A stretch of 64,000 nt of DNA from Neckera pumila (GCA_963969595.1 OZ018408.1:11405823-11469822), one strand, 5' to 3'; positions 48,118 through 58,144 are shown, counted from the stretch's first letter. Notes: generated by a model from the sequence alone, not told the origin. Translations and numbers: made by a program.

Positions 48118-48680
48118 TTTAGTCTTCCGAGCAAACTTCTTGGACACTACGGCTACCGACTCAGGATCTTGTGATGCAACAATTGCCGGTGCCGGCTGTG
48201 TCACTTGTGTGGTCACTACAGTTGGAGCAACATTCTTCTTAGGTTCCAATGAGGCATCAAAAATGTCTTTGTTCTCCTCCAAGGCCACAATGTCATGGCC
48301 CAAGCCACAACAAACAACAATGGATGCACATGAAATCAACAAATTCAAATACTTTAGTTCAACACTTCATTTTGCAAAAATTAATTGAATCAAGCAATAA
48401 ATAAATTAAAGACTAACCTGTGGAGGCACTGCAATCTACTACCAAATCTCCTTCAACGGTTGTGCCTTCAATGAGGACCTATAAGAACCGAAGGTCCTTT
48501 TCACGACCTGCTCGTCACGGTTTATCCCCATTCATTGCCATGTTCCCATCAAAAGTATAATTGTTGATCGTGTTGTTCCAAACAAGGTCTATATTAGTCT
48601 TTTTCATTGCCAATGACCATTTGAAACAAAAAATTCGATTTTGCATTGTCGCCAAGATCCTTGACAAGAATGCTGACACC
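48118..48680 (-). pseudogene. Methyltransferase motif I exons of the fusion pseudogene
   Basis: The first exon carries NIDLVWNNTINNYTFDG, then DKP(stop)RAGREKDLRFL(stop)VLIEGTT, then GDLVVDCSAST, ending at a gttagt donor (48418). It matches the K-P...L...GD.VLD-x-(F/T)AG(S/T)G layout of motifs X and I. The next exon (from about 48323) continues with IVVCCGLGHDIVALEENKDI, the motif I-II helix and acidic strand end. The acceptor of that exon reads GCAT where GCAG is expected (48324-48327). TGA at 48515-48517 and TAG at 48479-48481 are in frame. The 5' boundary of the first exon is not resolved. Confidence 0.68.
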
Positions 48681-48793
48681 GAACTTCATTGTTTGCAATC
48701 ATTCAAATGATCAAATCAGATACATGTAAGCAATGAAGCTAACAAGAGGAACAAACAACTAACACTTCCATTGTAAACAAATAGAGAAATTAC

Positions 48794-49144
48794 TGTGGTA
48801 GCAAGATCAATAGCCGATGTCAAAGGGAGACGGGTCACGCCCGTTAACACCTTGAAAGTCAACATCGGGTACGTCTCACACAATCTTGCGATAGTGTTCC
48901 TGGAATCTATATAGTAAGAATAAAAAATCACCATGCAGCCGTTGTCTTGCAAATGTTTCTCTGCAAAAGCACAAGTTGACTGAAGAGCTTCTTGCTCTTT
49001 ATCTGCGTTCCATGTGGGCACCTCATGTTTTGTAGTAGACACTCCGGGCAAGGGCAAATTGTCTGGACAGTCAAAAATGATGAAGTCCATGCCCAAAAAT
49101 TGATTCAGTTCACCCCCATACATGCGAGGTTTTCTTCTTGACAA
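48794..49144 (-). pseudogene. Methyltransferase motif IV exon of the fusion pseudogene
   Basis: The exon starts after a tatttgcag acceptor and runs 117 codons without a stop. GMDFIIFDCPDNLPLP corresponds in position and hydrophobicity to motif IV of amino-methyltransferases (hydrophobic strand then D/N/S-P-P-Y/F/W). It continues with NADKEQEALQSTCAFAEKHL and GCMVIFYSYYIDSRN, consistent with the helix and strand (motifs V-VI) that follow. It ends at an aca|gtaatt donor. The DCPD tetrad is atypical. Confidence 0.7.
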
Positions 49145-49246
49145 CTGCAAATATACCACAATAAAATGAAATAAACATCAATCCAAAGAATATTCATGTC
49201 GTAAAGCTCAAATATAAAAGTCCAATCAAAATCATAAAGGTATTAC

Positions 49247-50635
49247 TTTCTACAGAAATTCTATCACCTCCGTGTAACAATTTGGTGGATCGGACTCAAA
49301 GTTCTTGACCAAATCCTCAATGGAGAGATTCACAATTAAATCCTCCGTGTTAATTGCGTCATCTTCCTCCAAGGCAATCAACTGCATTCCAAAAGAGATT
49401 ACATCTTCAATCAAATGCGGTAATGCCTTCCTCTTCACCCCGCTTTCAAATCCCGTTTGCATCTGAGAACCTTGGTCCACCGTCGAAGATGCTAATAGAA
49501 GAGCTCCATCAACCTACTTCTTGCCTTTCAACTTTGCCTTCTCCTCCTTCTCCTTCTCCTTCTCTTTCTCCTTCTCCGCCAACCTCTCTAGACGATTCGC
49601 TTCCTTCTTCTCTTTTGTATTTACCAATTCGACGAGGCGGAACGTTTTTTTCCTGTTGTTGGCTTCCCTTCTTGTGATGGCCCTTTTCTTTTGCTTCTTT
49701 GTCAAGCCTGCAAATTCATCCACCTCCAAATCATTGAAATCAATGATACCTTTGCCTTCTAGAGCTACCCGCACCTGTACCTCTGACGGATGAGTGAAAG
49801 TGATGGAGCAATCCAAATGCCAACCACCACCACTGAGATGAGCCGTTGTGAATGTACGCATCTGGCTTGGAGTATACATGCCGACTCCAGAACTGCGGTC
49901 TAACCATGTAGGTAAAAACGGACGGAGGTCGTTCCTTGTAATTGCACCTTTCGCTTCAAGCCCAAGCTTGAAGTAACTGAATCAAAACGAAACCAATCAA
50001 TACAGAAGCTTCGAAAACTGAAAATCGAAATCATATCATTCTCTTTAAAATTATTTGAATAAAGAGAAGCCATGAAATTAAAGATCAAATAAAAAAATAG
50101 CGAAAGGTCATAATCCACGCATTTACTTATTCAAACCTTTATATTATCCAAGGTAGCCCAGAAAAATGGGAACAAAGAACAGAACCAAAATAGAAAGTAC
50201 CTTGAGATACCTCTTAGACCACCGTCGGATCCAATGGTGGTTCAAGAGGTACCTCAAGGTACCTTCATTTCTAGTTCATGGAAAAAGAGACAACAAAAAC
50301 ATTAATTTAAATAAACCTTGAAAAAATATGCATAAATTCCAATAATAGGAGGCATCCACAAACAATGAATTAAAGTATTGGTAGTTAATGAAATCTTACC
50401 GGAACAAAATTCTTTGAACAACCGAGTTTATGCTCTCGAATGTCATGAATGAATCCCCCTTCTTGAAATTGTTGGTGCCTCTCAAGAATGGACCAAACCC
50501 TTGGTCCTAGAGCCCTTTTTGCCATCCCTTGATGTACTCTACCAGGAACTCTGGCTGCAGCGGGGCGCCGTAGTTTATTGGAATGTTGTCTTGCTTTACA
50601 ACGTCATCAAAGTACTCCACCGTTGCATCTTCAAT
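49247..50635 (-). pseudogene. Central exons with Lys/Glu-rich region of the fusion pseudogene
   Basis: Exon 50635-50400 (IEDATVEYFDDVVKQDNIPI ... ILFR) has a TAG at 50507-50509. It joins in phase to 49976-49247 (YFKLGLEAKGAITRNDLRPF), which contains a charged EKEKEKEKEK tract around 49545-49575 and an acidic end (SFGMQLIALEEDDAINTED). TAG codons at 49514-49516 and 49250-49252 interrupt it. The intron between them holds the GATC-centred palindrome at 50194-50265. Confidence 0.65.
50194..50265. repeat. 72-bp palindrome centred on GGATCC, intronic
   Basis: Bases pair symmetrically about the GATC at 50228-50231. Arms read AAAGTACCTTGAGATACCTC and, reversed, AAGGTACCTTGAGGTACCTC, with about seven mismatches, mostly transitions. 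It lies in the intron between exons 50635-50400 and 49976-49247. Confidence 0.8.
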
Positions 50636-50752
50636 CTGAGAAGGCAAATCACGAAAATTAGAAAAAAATATTTAATCAAGTTATACATACATATCTATGA
50701 CTAACATTATATTATATGTAAATGCAACTACCACTAGTACATAATCACTTAC

Positions 50753-51546
50753 CCCCACATAAAAGACGCATTTGTTCAAGAATGGTTCAAGGTGAGTTTC
50801 AGAAAGAAGCCTTGCCAAAAACTTCCTTGCTTCCCGCAATGGATATGAGGAGTTCCACCATTGCAGGAACTTCACCTTGTGAAAGGATGTCGTGCAACAT
50901 GTTGTTACCATCTGTAGTTTCTCCAAAGTCATTTTTAGAACCTCATTCAAGGTCCAGTGCTTCTCCACCTGCAACAAAAACCAAAATATTTCCATAATAA
51001 TGATCAAATGCATATTCATGTGATGAAATTTAATTACTCTGTCAAAAATGCAGCTCACCTCCTGCAAAAATCGAGGTCCATTCATCGGATGTGCGGCTGC
51101 CAACAGTTTATCCATCTTTGAGTTCAACTTTTGATTCTTGTCTTTTACTCCCACTCGCATGGCATGAGCAACACCCTCAGTAGACTTGTTCTCAAATTCT
51201 ATTGTCTCGTTGTACTTCCGGACCGCTGCATCCGCTGCCTGTGCAATTTCTTGCTGGAAAATAGAAAGAGTTTATAAACTAAACAATACATGAAAATTAA
51301 AATAACAAATTATATAACAATATATTTAAAAGAACACCAAGAGAAATTCTTATCCGAAAAAAAAAGGAAGTGAATACTTCTTGAGGCATAGAGTACCATT
51401 TCTTGGTAGGCTTTGCAAAACATTGTTTCACTTCTGACGGCCTCAACATTTCATGGAATTTCTCAAAAGGAAGAAGACTGTACTTCTGAATACGGTATAA
51501 ATCGTGAACCAAATTCGTTTTTGCATGAGAGTCTTTTGTTGCTTTG
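50753..51546 (-). pseudogene. Linker exons (three) of the fusion pseudogene
   Basis: Exon 51546-51378 gives DLYRIQKYSLLPFEKFHEML ... KKWYSMPQE. Exon 51253-51059 gives QEIAQAADAAVRKYNETIEF ... MNGPRFLQE. Exon 50968-50753 gives VEKHWTLNEVLKMTLEKLQ ... CVFYVG. Acceptors tttccag and gttgcag and donors gtattc, gtgagc and gtaagt keep phase 0 between them. No stop occurs inside. The text looks helical and lacks a domain I can name. Confidence 0.65.
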
Positions 51547-51657
51547 CTTGTCAATGAACACTGTGGGTCGGTTTTCTCAAACGGAATGCAATATAAGAAA
51601 TTTGAAATGGTTTAAAATAATCATAAATGCAAAAATAAATGACAAGCGAGAACTTAC

Positions 51658-52322
51658 TTGTTTATGTCATGCATGACCTGCATGATTGACTCCGTCTTTC
51701 CTTTTGTTTCCAACAAGATGCAGTCCACGAGGCAATGGAAAGCCGAATTGAGGAATTCAACCCCAATAATGTAACTCATCCATGCATGACGTCTGTGACT
51801 GCCGTCGCAGACGAAAAACTTCATGTTCTTTAAGAAATGCAATAAAGGCTCCGACTCCAAATACTTGTTGAATAGATCATTCTTCTCCTTCTAGATATAA
51901 TCCCAGAGGCTCATTTTGTTGTCCGTGAACACTGTTGATTCTCCTCCCTTGTTTGTGGTTGACACACAAAATATTGCTGCTCCCTCGTAGTATCCAAAGA
52001 CAAATTTGGTCTCCAATTCCTTCACACCGCAGAACAATGTTGGCCTCGCCATTGGCATTGCAACAAGCCAGCAGAGCGGAATTTGAAGCCGAGACAACTT
52101 GTCTAGCTTCATTCTCAATATGCCAATGGTAGCAACGGAGTCTACCTTCTGAAGTCAACGAAGCTTGTCCTCCAACAATTCCTACTCCTCGTCTTCTTCC
52201 ACATCCTCTTTCATAAATGGAGGTGCTTCACCACCTTTGATATCTGGATGAACTTCTTCACCAGTATCAGGAGTTTCCAACACTCTCTCCTCTTGTGTTT
52301 CATTCAAAGGCATAATATCCAT
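51658..52322 (-). pseudogene. Exon with ParB-like domain of the fusion pseudogene
   Basis: The exon opens at an in-frame ATG directly after a ctttag acceptor-like sequence. It encodes an acidic leader (MDIMPLNETQEERVLETPD), then about residues 60-140 with KLDKLSRLQIP and VFGYYEGAAIFCVSTTN, then FFVCDGSHRRHAWMSYI around 51765-51815, which resembles the ParB/Spo0J nuclease-fold box (G-x-R/H-R-x-x-A). It ends at a strong GTAAGT donor. Stops TAG (codon 47), TGA (codon 56) and TAG (codon 144) interrupt it, with clearly coding text on both sides of each. Confidence 0.7.
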
Positions 52323-52533
52323 CTAAAGACTAGTAGACAATGAAGTATGTTACAATAAAATCTGTTTAAAAACAAAACAAAAACTTATTAGTACAATGAA
52401 GTACCAAAAGTTCAAAAGCAATTTATATCAAAATTTAAATAGTATATTTTGCACTAAAGAAAAAGCCAAATAAAACCATGGCCTTGACGTACAAAAATAG
52501 ATATATTCAAGAATACAACCAAGAAAATTCCAT

Positions 52534-53010
52534 CTATGTTGACCCTATATCTATTGATTCATCCGAGTCAGAGCTCATGTGAATAATGACAATGTTGTGT
52601 CTAGGCATACTAGCACTACAAGCACATCGGCACAAGTCTTCTTGTAAAGGACTACAAACAGAAAACGAAAAATTCAATGATGAACTATACTTCGTCTCCG
52701 AGCTTTCTGATGAAAACACAGACTGCCTTCCCTTCCCATTTCTCTGAGGACCAAAGTGGTTCTCTCGTGGCTGTTTCTTTGAGTCTGCTGGTGGATCACA
52801 AACATCCACAATTGCACCAGTGCTTACCAAGTCATCTTCTTCATCTTCCTCTTTGTCGGAATTGCTAGAGATGTCCACATTTGCTTGAACTGGAGTCACA
52901 GGCTCTAGTTGTTCTCCACACTCCTCGTTGGGGACAACTGGAACAGAGACAATATTTTGTGGCCCCAAAGATGAGGATGCCTGACCAACATGGCCATCTT
53001 TGTTCTGCAT
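52534..53010 (-). CDS. Acidic low-complexity open frame upstream of the fusion pseudogene
   Basis: A 158-codon minus-strand frame starts with ATG (MQNKDGHVGQASSSLG) and is rich in Ser, Asp and Glu (NSDKEEDEEDDL, ending MSSDSDESIDIGST). It may be the true first exon: a strong donor after EEDDL (52828, gtaagc) could join in phase 0 to the exon at 52322. Alternatively it is a separate small gene ending at the TAG at 52534-52536. No domain is recognised; the composition suggests a disordered segment. Confidence 0.4.
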   Translation of the reverse strand: MQNKDGHVGQASSSLGPQNIVSVPVVPNEECGEQLEPVTPVQANVDISSNSDKEEDEEDDLVSTGAIVDVCDPPADSKKQPRENHFGPQRNGKGRQSVFSSESSETKYSSSLNFSFSVCSPLQEDLCRCACSASMPRHNIVIIHMSSDSDESIDIGST

Positions 53011-53314
53011 CTACAAATTCAAAACTGTTTATCAATTATACTTCCATAAATATTTTGGAGTACAACCAAAATGTCTAAAGAATATTTGTTATAATCATAA
53101 ATTGAACCTTCAAAACTACACGAAGAGTTGTGACAAGTGAAGATGTGACAATATTTGTATCCAAGAGTGCAAATTGAACCAACTCTACTAATTGACAAAA
53201 ACTAAATGACGAGTTCCTCATATTCTGAAGTGACTAATTCTTGAATAACAAGTACCATGTGTCAATGTAAAATAAAAAATTCAATAGTATTTGTTCTTTA
53301 ATGGATACTAAAAG

Positions 53315-53384
53315 AAGGGGTAGCCCTAACCCCCAGTAAAAGGCTTGTCAGATGGTACCATTAAGGGTGGCTACGATTGCCCTT
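53315..53384. repeat. Degraded copy of the GATC-centred palindrome family
   Basis: The right half GGTACCATTAAGGGTGGC aligns with GGTACCTCAAGGGGTGCC at 53784-53801. The left half is GGGGTAGCCC and the centre GTCAGAT has lost CCGA. The length (70 bp) equals that of the copy at 53742-53811. Confidence 0.5.
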
Positions 53385-53700
53385 TCTTTCAGTGTCCAAC
53401 AACAAATGAACAATTTGGAATTTCAAATTAATTCACTTCACAAAATTGTTTACCTTAAGGTACCTAGGAAATAATATTAGGCGCTTATAAAATATAAGGA
53501 CATATTTAACAAAAGACTATATCATCAAGGCGTACTTCAATTTCATTGAAAATAAAATAAAAAATAAATCAAGTAAAACGTAATGTATATTACTAAAATT
53601 CTTTACTTTTTTTAAAATTTAAATTAATCAAATAATTGAAGAATTCAGTGACTTATCAAAATTAGTCAATAATCTCAAAAGGAAATAAGGTATTTTCTAA
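53385..53700. other. AT-rich spacer, nothing recognised
   Basis: An isolated taccttaaggtacc palindrome at 53451-53464 is the only structured item. Confidence 0.4.
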
Positions 53701-53741
53701 AATTTGAAAACGTCCACTAATTTTCGGTCTAATACCCTTCC

Positions 53742-53811
53742 GGGTACCAGCTGGTATCTCGCAAGGCATCGTCAGATCCGATGGTACCTCAAGGGGTGCC
53801 AGCGGATACCC
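53742..53811. repeat. 70-bp palindrome centred on AGATCC
   Basis: Symmetric about GATC at 53775-53778. The outer arms GGGTACCAGCTGG and, reversed, GGGTATCCGCTGG match well; inner mismatches are largely transitions. Confidence 0.65.
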
Positions 53812-54070
53812 TTGAATCTGGTACCTGCAAAGGACCAGACCGGTTCTCTCATTTCAACGGCATTTTCAAACCCCATCAGAAGCCCGTCGTATCCGACACC
53901 TTAATTGTGTCTTCCTCCTGTCAAGCTAATTCTCTCCACCTACAATCAAGAAAAAACGTTTGCAAATCCCTTTTGATTGCACGGCTGCGGACATTCAAAG
54001 GCGAACGCGAATAGGTGGAGACTCATCATTAAATTGAAATTTTGGCTCCATTTTGTCATGGATCCTAGGC

Positions 54071-54170
54071 GGGTACCAATTCCAAGGGTAACACCGGACA
54101 CTGCCGCGGGGAGCTTCAGATCCGACGGCCATTTTTTGTGTGTCTCAAGTTACCCCTGGAATCGGTACCT
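54071..54170. repeat. 100-bp palindrome centred on AGATCC
   Basis: The outer arms GGGTACCAATTCCAAGGGTAAC (split: GGGTACCAATTCC + AAGGGTAAC) and the complement of 54149-54170 differ by a few bases. They lie exactly equidistant from the GATC at 54119-54122. The inner parts pair weakly. Confidence 0.65.
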
Positions 54171-55320
54171 GTCTGGTTCAAATTTCTTTGGAGTTGGCTG
54201 TTTGTTTCTTAAGATGCGCCAAACTTTTTCAGAAATACAGTGACAACCGTTCAGTGGAAAGCAATCATATTGTGCTGGCTAGAAGTAAATGTCGATTGCG
54301 CGGAATCATTGACAGATGGTTTGAACTCTATCCGCACAAAATTCCTCACACGCAAGATTTCAAGGTAACCACAAACAAGAGTAGCTACCCTTGAAGATGA
54401 AGCGATCGCAATCTTCCAAACCAAAAAAATGGCTACGAAAAAAAAATCCAAGAATTTAAGGAAACACTGTCACGCTCAAAAATCAAACTATCACCAAGCC
54501 TCCTTTTCATATCAGGAGAGGAAGCATCATCAAGTAAACACTATCATTGAGTTAACACTAGGAAGCATCGTGAAGTTGCGAACTATTGGCTGCCCCAGTC
54601 AAATACGTACAAATGTGAAAGCACCAGTAATGGCACCGCTCTGTCTTGCATCCATAAACCCGAACACTTTCTATGAAGCTCCGACTAACTCTCAGAGCAT
54701 ATCCGCATGATTCCAAACTTCAAAAAATCAAGCTTGTCACAGCAAAAGGAAAGAATTCAAGCTCAAGCTAGCAAGCTCCAAATCTAGCGCAATGTTCGGG
54801 AGTTGGGAGCAAATGAATTTGGCGACGGATTGCCGGGACAACACGGAGCAACACTAGGTCAAGAAATTTGGAGAATTCGGTGCATGGGATGTTGCATTTT
54901 GTTGTGGAGGACCTTGAGGGTGGCCCTGCGACTTCAAAGCTTTCAATGCGAGGAGAATTGTGAAACCATGCTTGAATTTGAAGGTCAAAAAATGAAAAAT
55001 GAAGAGTACCTCGACCGCAACGAACTCATCCGGAACTCTTTCAGTTCCAATCACCAAAGACTGTCATCCTTCCTCGCGTCTGCGTCTGCGGGTGCTTCTT
55101 GTGCTTGTCATATTGTCCGTTGCTTCCTGCAGTTGGACACAAGGATTCAGTTCACCGTCTTTACAACTATGACGTCTAAGCAGAGGGGATTTGCGGGAAG
55201 TGGAACTTTGGTGATAACCAGGGGTGCGGCTAAGAGGTCGGTGGTTACTCTCATTTTTGGACGCTGGAGTGGTGGCGCCATGAGAATTTTGGCTCAGCAT
55301 GCATCAACTTGAACTTAGAA

Positions 55321-57064
55321 GTTCTCTCCAAAATTCTTGTTTGTCATTTAGAAATATCTTGATCTAAAATTGCACCTAGATCCTATAAGATCATCGAACA
55401 GATAAGGTTTCTATTCTAATGTAGGATTTTGAGAAGGCCACAACGCATAACTACTAGGATGATCTGGTAAGACAATTAAGAGAAATGAAGGCATGCAAAT
55501 TTGAGATTCATCTAGTTGCCATGTAAAAAAATTCCAAAATCAAAGTTTCCACGCACCCTTAGAGGATATGAATATATTGGCCCTTTAGAGGATATGAATA
55601 TTTTGACCACTCTTTGAAATGTTTATTAGACTTTCTATTATCAAATAACTCACAAATGTGGGGGATGTCATAACTATACATATTTTGGTTTTAGAATTAC
55701 TATATAGAAGAATAATAAGGAACTAAGTGGAATAAAACCTAACCCTAAGTAAGATAGCTATGGAGATGGTCATTCATTAGAACAACCATCAAAATTATTT
55801 TTTTTACCTTACTTTTGCCGACTGTAGGACACCAAGTCCTCCAAGTTCAGCTTTAAATGTGTACTTGTAGGTTTAAAATAACAAATAGAAGCCTTCAAAG
55901 TAGCCAATGTCATACAAGGATTGGATTATAAACTATATTTGTAGACTTAGGAAAGAGAAGTCAAGGTGATAATATATCATAAGTATGTAATGAATATCTT
56001 GAAAACAAGACATACAACTTGTTATTGAGAAATTACAAATCAAAATGCAGTTTGTGAGGAAAACTAGAATTACGTTTTCTAGCCCTCATCGAAGCATAGA
56101 TGATGCACAAATTATTATGCCATAATTCTTAAGGAAATATAGCAGTATCCTTTCCTATTTTCTCTATAGCTATGGATTTATGGTTTCATTATGGACGTCA
56201 TCGTATTGCACTTGGAGTACATGAATCTAAACTCATTCACCTTTTGTGAATATCATATTGAAGTTTGAATACAGAAGTTGGATAACTTGGATGATAGAAT
56301 GCATTTCAAAGAAATGGAAAGTAATAGAGACAATCTTACATTCAAGATGTTGTGCTTTCCTCCATCTTTTTGAACGTTAGTATCCTCCACCACTTCGTGC
56401 TCCGCGTATACACTCTAGCCTCCAACATCATCATCTCTGCTACTACCTCCTCTTCCAAAGCAAAGAGATTTGCGTTGTTTGTCTATTGTCGCCGCACCAG
56501 TCTTTGATACCACTTTCTACCCTTGAGTCATCTTTGATCTCCTAAGTGCTTTAGAAGACGAAAAAAACAAAGAACTATGCTTCTTCCTCTTCCTTGAGTG
56601 CTTGAAAAACCCCGAGAGTGAGCTATAGTGTTCTAAAAGCATGGAGAATAGAAGAGTACATGAACAGCCCTCCGCAAGAAAACTACTCCAATACTTCAGC
56701 AAACAAATGAAAATGACTCCTTCATAGAGAAGGCGCCAGTTTATAGTTGCACAAATGCCCCGCCCGTCAAGCGTAATCAATGACGTCTTGTTGTAGGTTA
56801 AAGATGGAGGCTTTCCTAATAGTTAACAATTCTGACTCATAACAGGTAGTTCAATGTGCCGTCAATCTAAGGATTTTTTTCAATGTCAGCTGTAAAACTA
56901 CACTGACAGTGTCTACTCCCTTCATGTCGCATTAGAAGTGGAGGATATATCATTTAAAATATTGGAGTGCAACAAATTCATGTGCTTGCACTTTAAAGGT
57001 AATCAATAGGGGCGCCTATTTTTATTCAAATTCTTGCTAAAATTATAGAGAGCAAGTATTTATA
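55321..57064. other. Spacer, no gene established
   Basis: AT-rich apart from 56380-56780, where a minus-strand 87-codon frame shows no motif. Nothing could be joined to the coding region starting at 57065. Confidence 0.4.
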
Positions 57065-58144
57065 ATGCATGCGCTTAGAAGTACTTGACATAGCCACCTT
57101 GTCTCATATAAATTCTTTCTATATAATGACCTTCATAAAGATGGAGGACGGCGGCATGATCACAGTTGTATCATTATGGAGGATGAATTTGAAAATGAAC
57201 TTCTTACATCATGCATTCATCCCTCGAGATCGATTGTCCCTAATACTTATCCCCCCTCCAGAATTCATTTTTCACACCAAGGACACATTGCTTTCATTTT
57301 TGCTTCCCTTACCATGTGTCCTGGAAGCATGGCCTACATTTGAGTAGATGGTCATGAGGTTCCGTTGGTGTTTCCGGTAGATGAAGGAGGGCGTACTAGA
57401 GTTTTGAGCCACCTCCTTCACGTACGCTTTAGATTTGTAGAGTTGTCAATCTATGTTGAAGAAGAAAAGAAGTCTGAGTCCGAGGAGTTACAATAATCTA
57501 TCCCGGTTGTCAAGTCCGTCGAAGAAGAAGGTCATTGCTGGTATTTGTCTTTGGGGAATTATAGAGCTTATGGACTTCCCTTGTCTATGTTAGGTGCATC
57601 TACTAAGATAGTAAGGCGACAATCAGATAACTCCACAGTGAACATGCCATATATGTCTCAAACTGTTCTGTCTAGTCCCTCTTGTCAAGTGTTTCCAATC
57701 CTTGGAAGAAGTACAATTCTCTAGACAGTGAAGGTTGAAAAAATGGATACTATTTTAGAGTTGTCTAGCGAGTCGGAAGGAGAGTCCCTTGATTTGACAC
57801 TTCAAAAGCAATCTTGCCAAATCTTGCCTATATCGTGCAACAACTCCTTTGGGAGGTGTTTATCGGGAACACCATCAAATAGTCCTACATAATCTAGTTT
57901 CTCACGACCTCCATTGCATCCAACTCCAATTGATCAAGTTAGTATAATGGACTATTTGAGGAGGCTAGCCAATATGCATCGTTTGCGCAATGAACTCTCA
58001 ACAATGGATGTGAACAATGTGAAGCATTATGAAGTTCAGTTCCTTCCAACAGTATTCAACGAGGACGTCATCTTTGAACTACCTCCATGCCAGTCATCTT
58101 CGTCTTTCTCGGTAGCAAAGAACTTGGAAGCCCTCTTCAAGTAA
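57065..58144 (+). pseudogene. Unrecognised coding region, 360 codons with five in-frame stops
   Basis: One plus-strand frame gives protein-like text from an ATG at 57065 to a TAA at 58142-58144. Segments include CIIMEDEFENELLTSCIHP, HIAFIFASLTMCPGSMAYI, then VDGHEVPLVFPVDEGGRTRV, RFVELSIYVEEEKKSESEEL, YLSLGNYRAYGLPLSMLGA, the acidic ILELSSESEGESLDL, and HYEVQFLPTVFNEDVIFEL. The stops are TGA 57086, TGA 57341, TAA 57494, TAG 57722 and TAA 57890 (first bases). The frame is the same on both sides of each, so it is a single old coding sequence with point nonsense changes, not a set of chance frames. I recognise no family. The SSESEGESLDL segment resembles SSDSDESIDI in the frame at 52534-53010, a weak hint of common origin. 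Upstream exons may exist. Confidence 0.6.

Larger units (their letters stand above)
47762..52322 (-). pseudogene. ParB-like / beta-class amino-methyltransferase fusion gene, decayed
   Basis: Ten minus-strand exons can be traced: 52322-51658, 51546-51378, 51253-51059, 50968-50753, 50635-50400, 49976-49247, 49144-48794, about 48680-48418, 48323-48118 and 48000-47762. Most junctions use GTAAGT-like donors and CAG acceptors with matching phase. The product order is acidic N-terminus, ParB-like DGSHRRHAW box, helical linker, KEKEKE-rich stretch, motif IV-like FDCPDN, then GDLVVDCSASTG (motif I), then a Ser/Thr-rich tail. Motif IV before motif I is the beta-class order of amino-methyltransferases; ParB-methylase fusions are known from phages and bacteria. 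The FDCPDN site differs from canonical DPPY/SPPY, so activity was uncertain even when intact. Nine in-frame stops (TAG at 52182, 51891, 50507, 49514, 49250, 48479, 47894; TGA at 52155, 48515) make it a pseudogene under the standard code. Whether it descends from a host gene, a mobile element or a captured viral gene cannot be told here. Confidence 0.75.
53702..55320 (-). promoter_or_regulatory. GC-richer island upstream of the fusion pseudogene
   Basis: This 1.6-kb block has visibly more G+C and CpG than the window as a whole. It carries two of the palindromes. It could be the promoter and first exon region of the minus-strand gene: a 78-codon frame at 55300-55064 starts MLSQNSHGATTPASK and is Ser/Arg-rich, but I could not splice it downstream. 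The plus-strand frame 54803-55312 has no recognised motif. The assignment is inference from position and composition. Confidence 0.3.

Noticed and set aside
47873..48388. 171-codon plus-strand open frame
   Set aside because: Antisense shadow of the C-terminal exons of the minus-strand fusion pseudogene.
47762..52322. Reassigned genetic code as the main explanation of the TAG codons
   Set aside because: Two TGA codons and a broken acceptor also interrupt the same gene, and the neighbouring pseudogene has TAA as well; decay explains all. Kept as an alternative to test.
54803..55312. 169-codon plus-strand open frame
   Set aside because: No motif; opposite-strand frames are equally long, as expected in GC-richer DNA. 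Left undecided as part of the upstream island.
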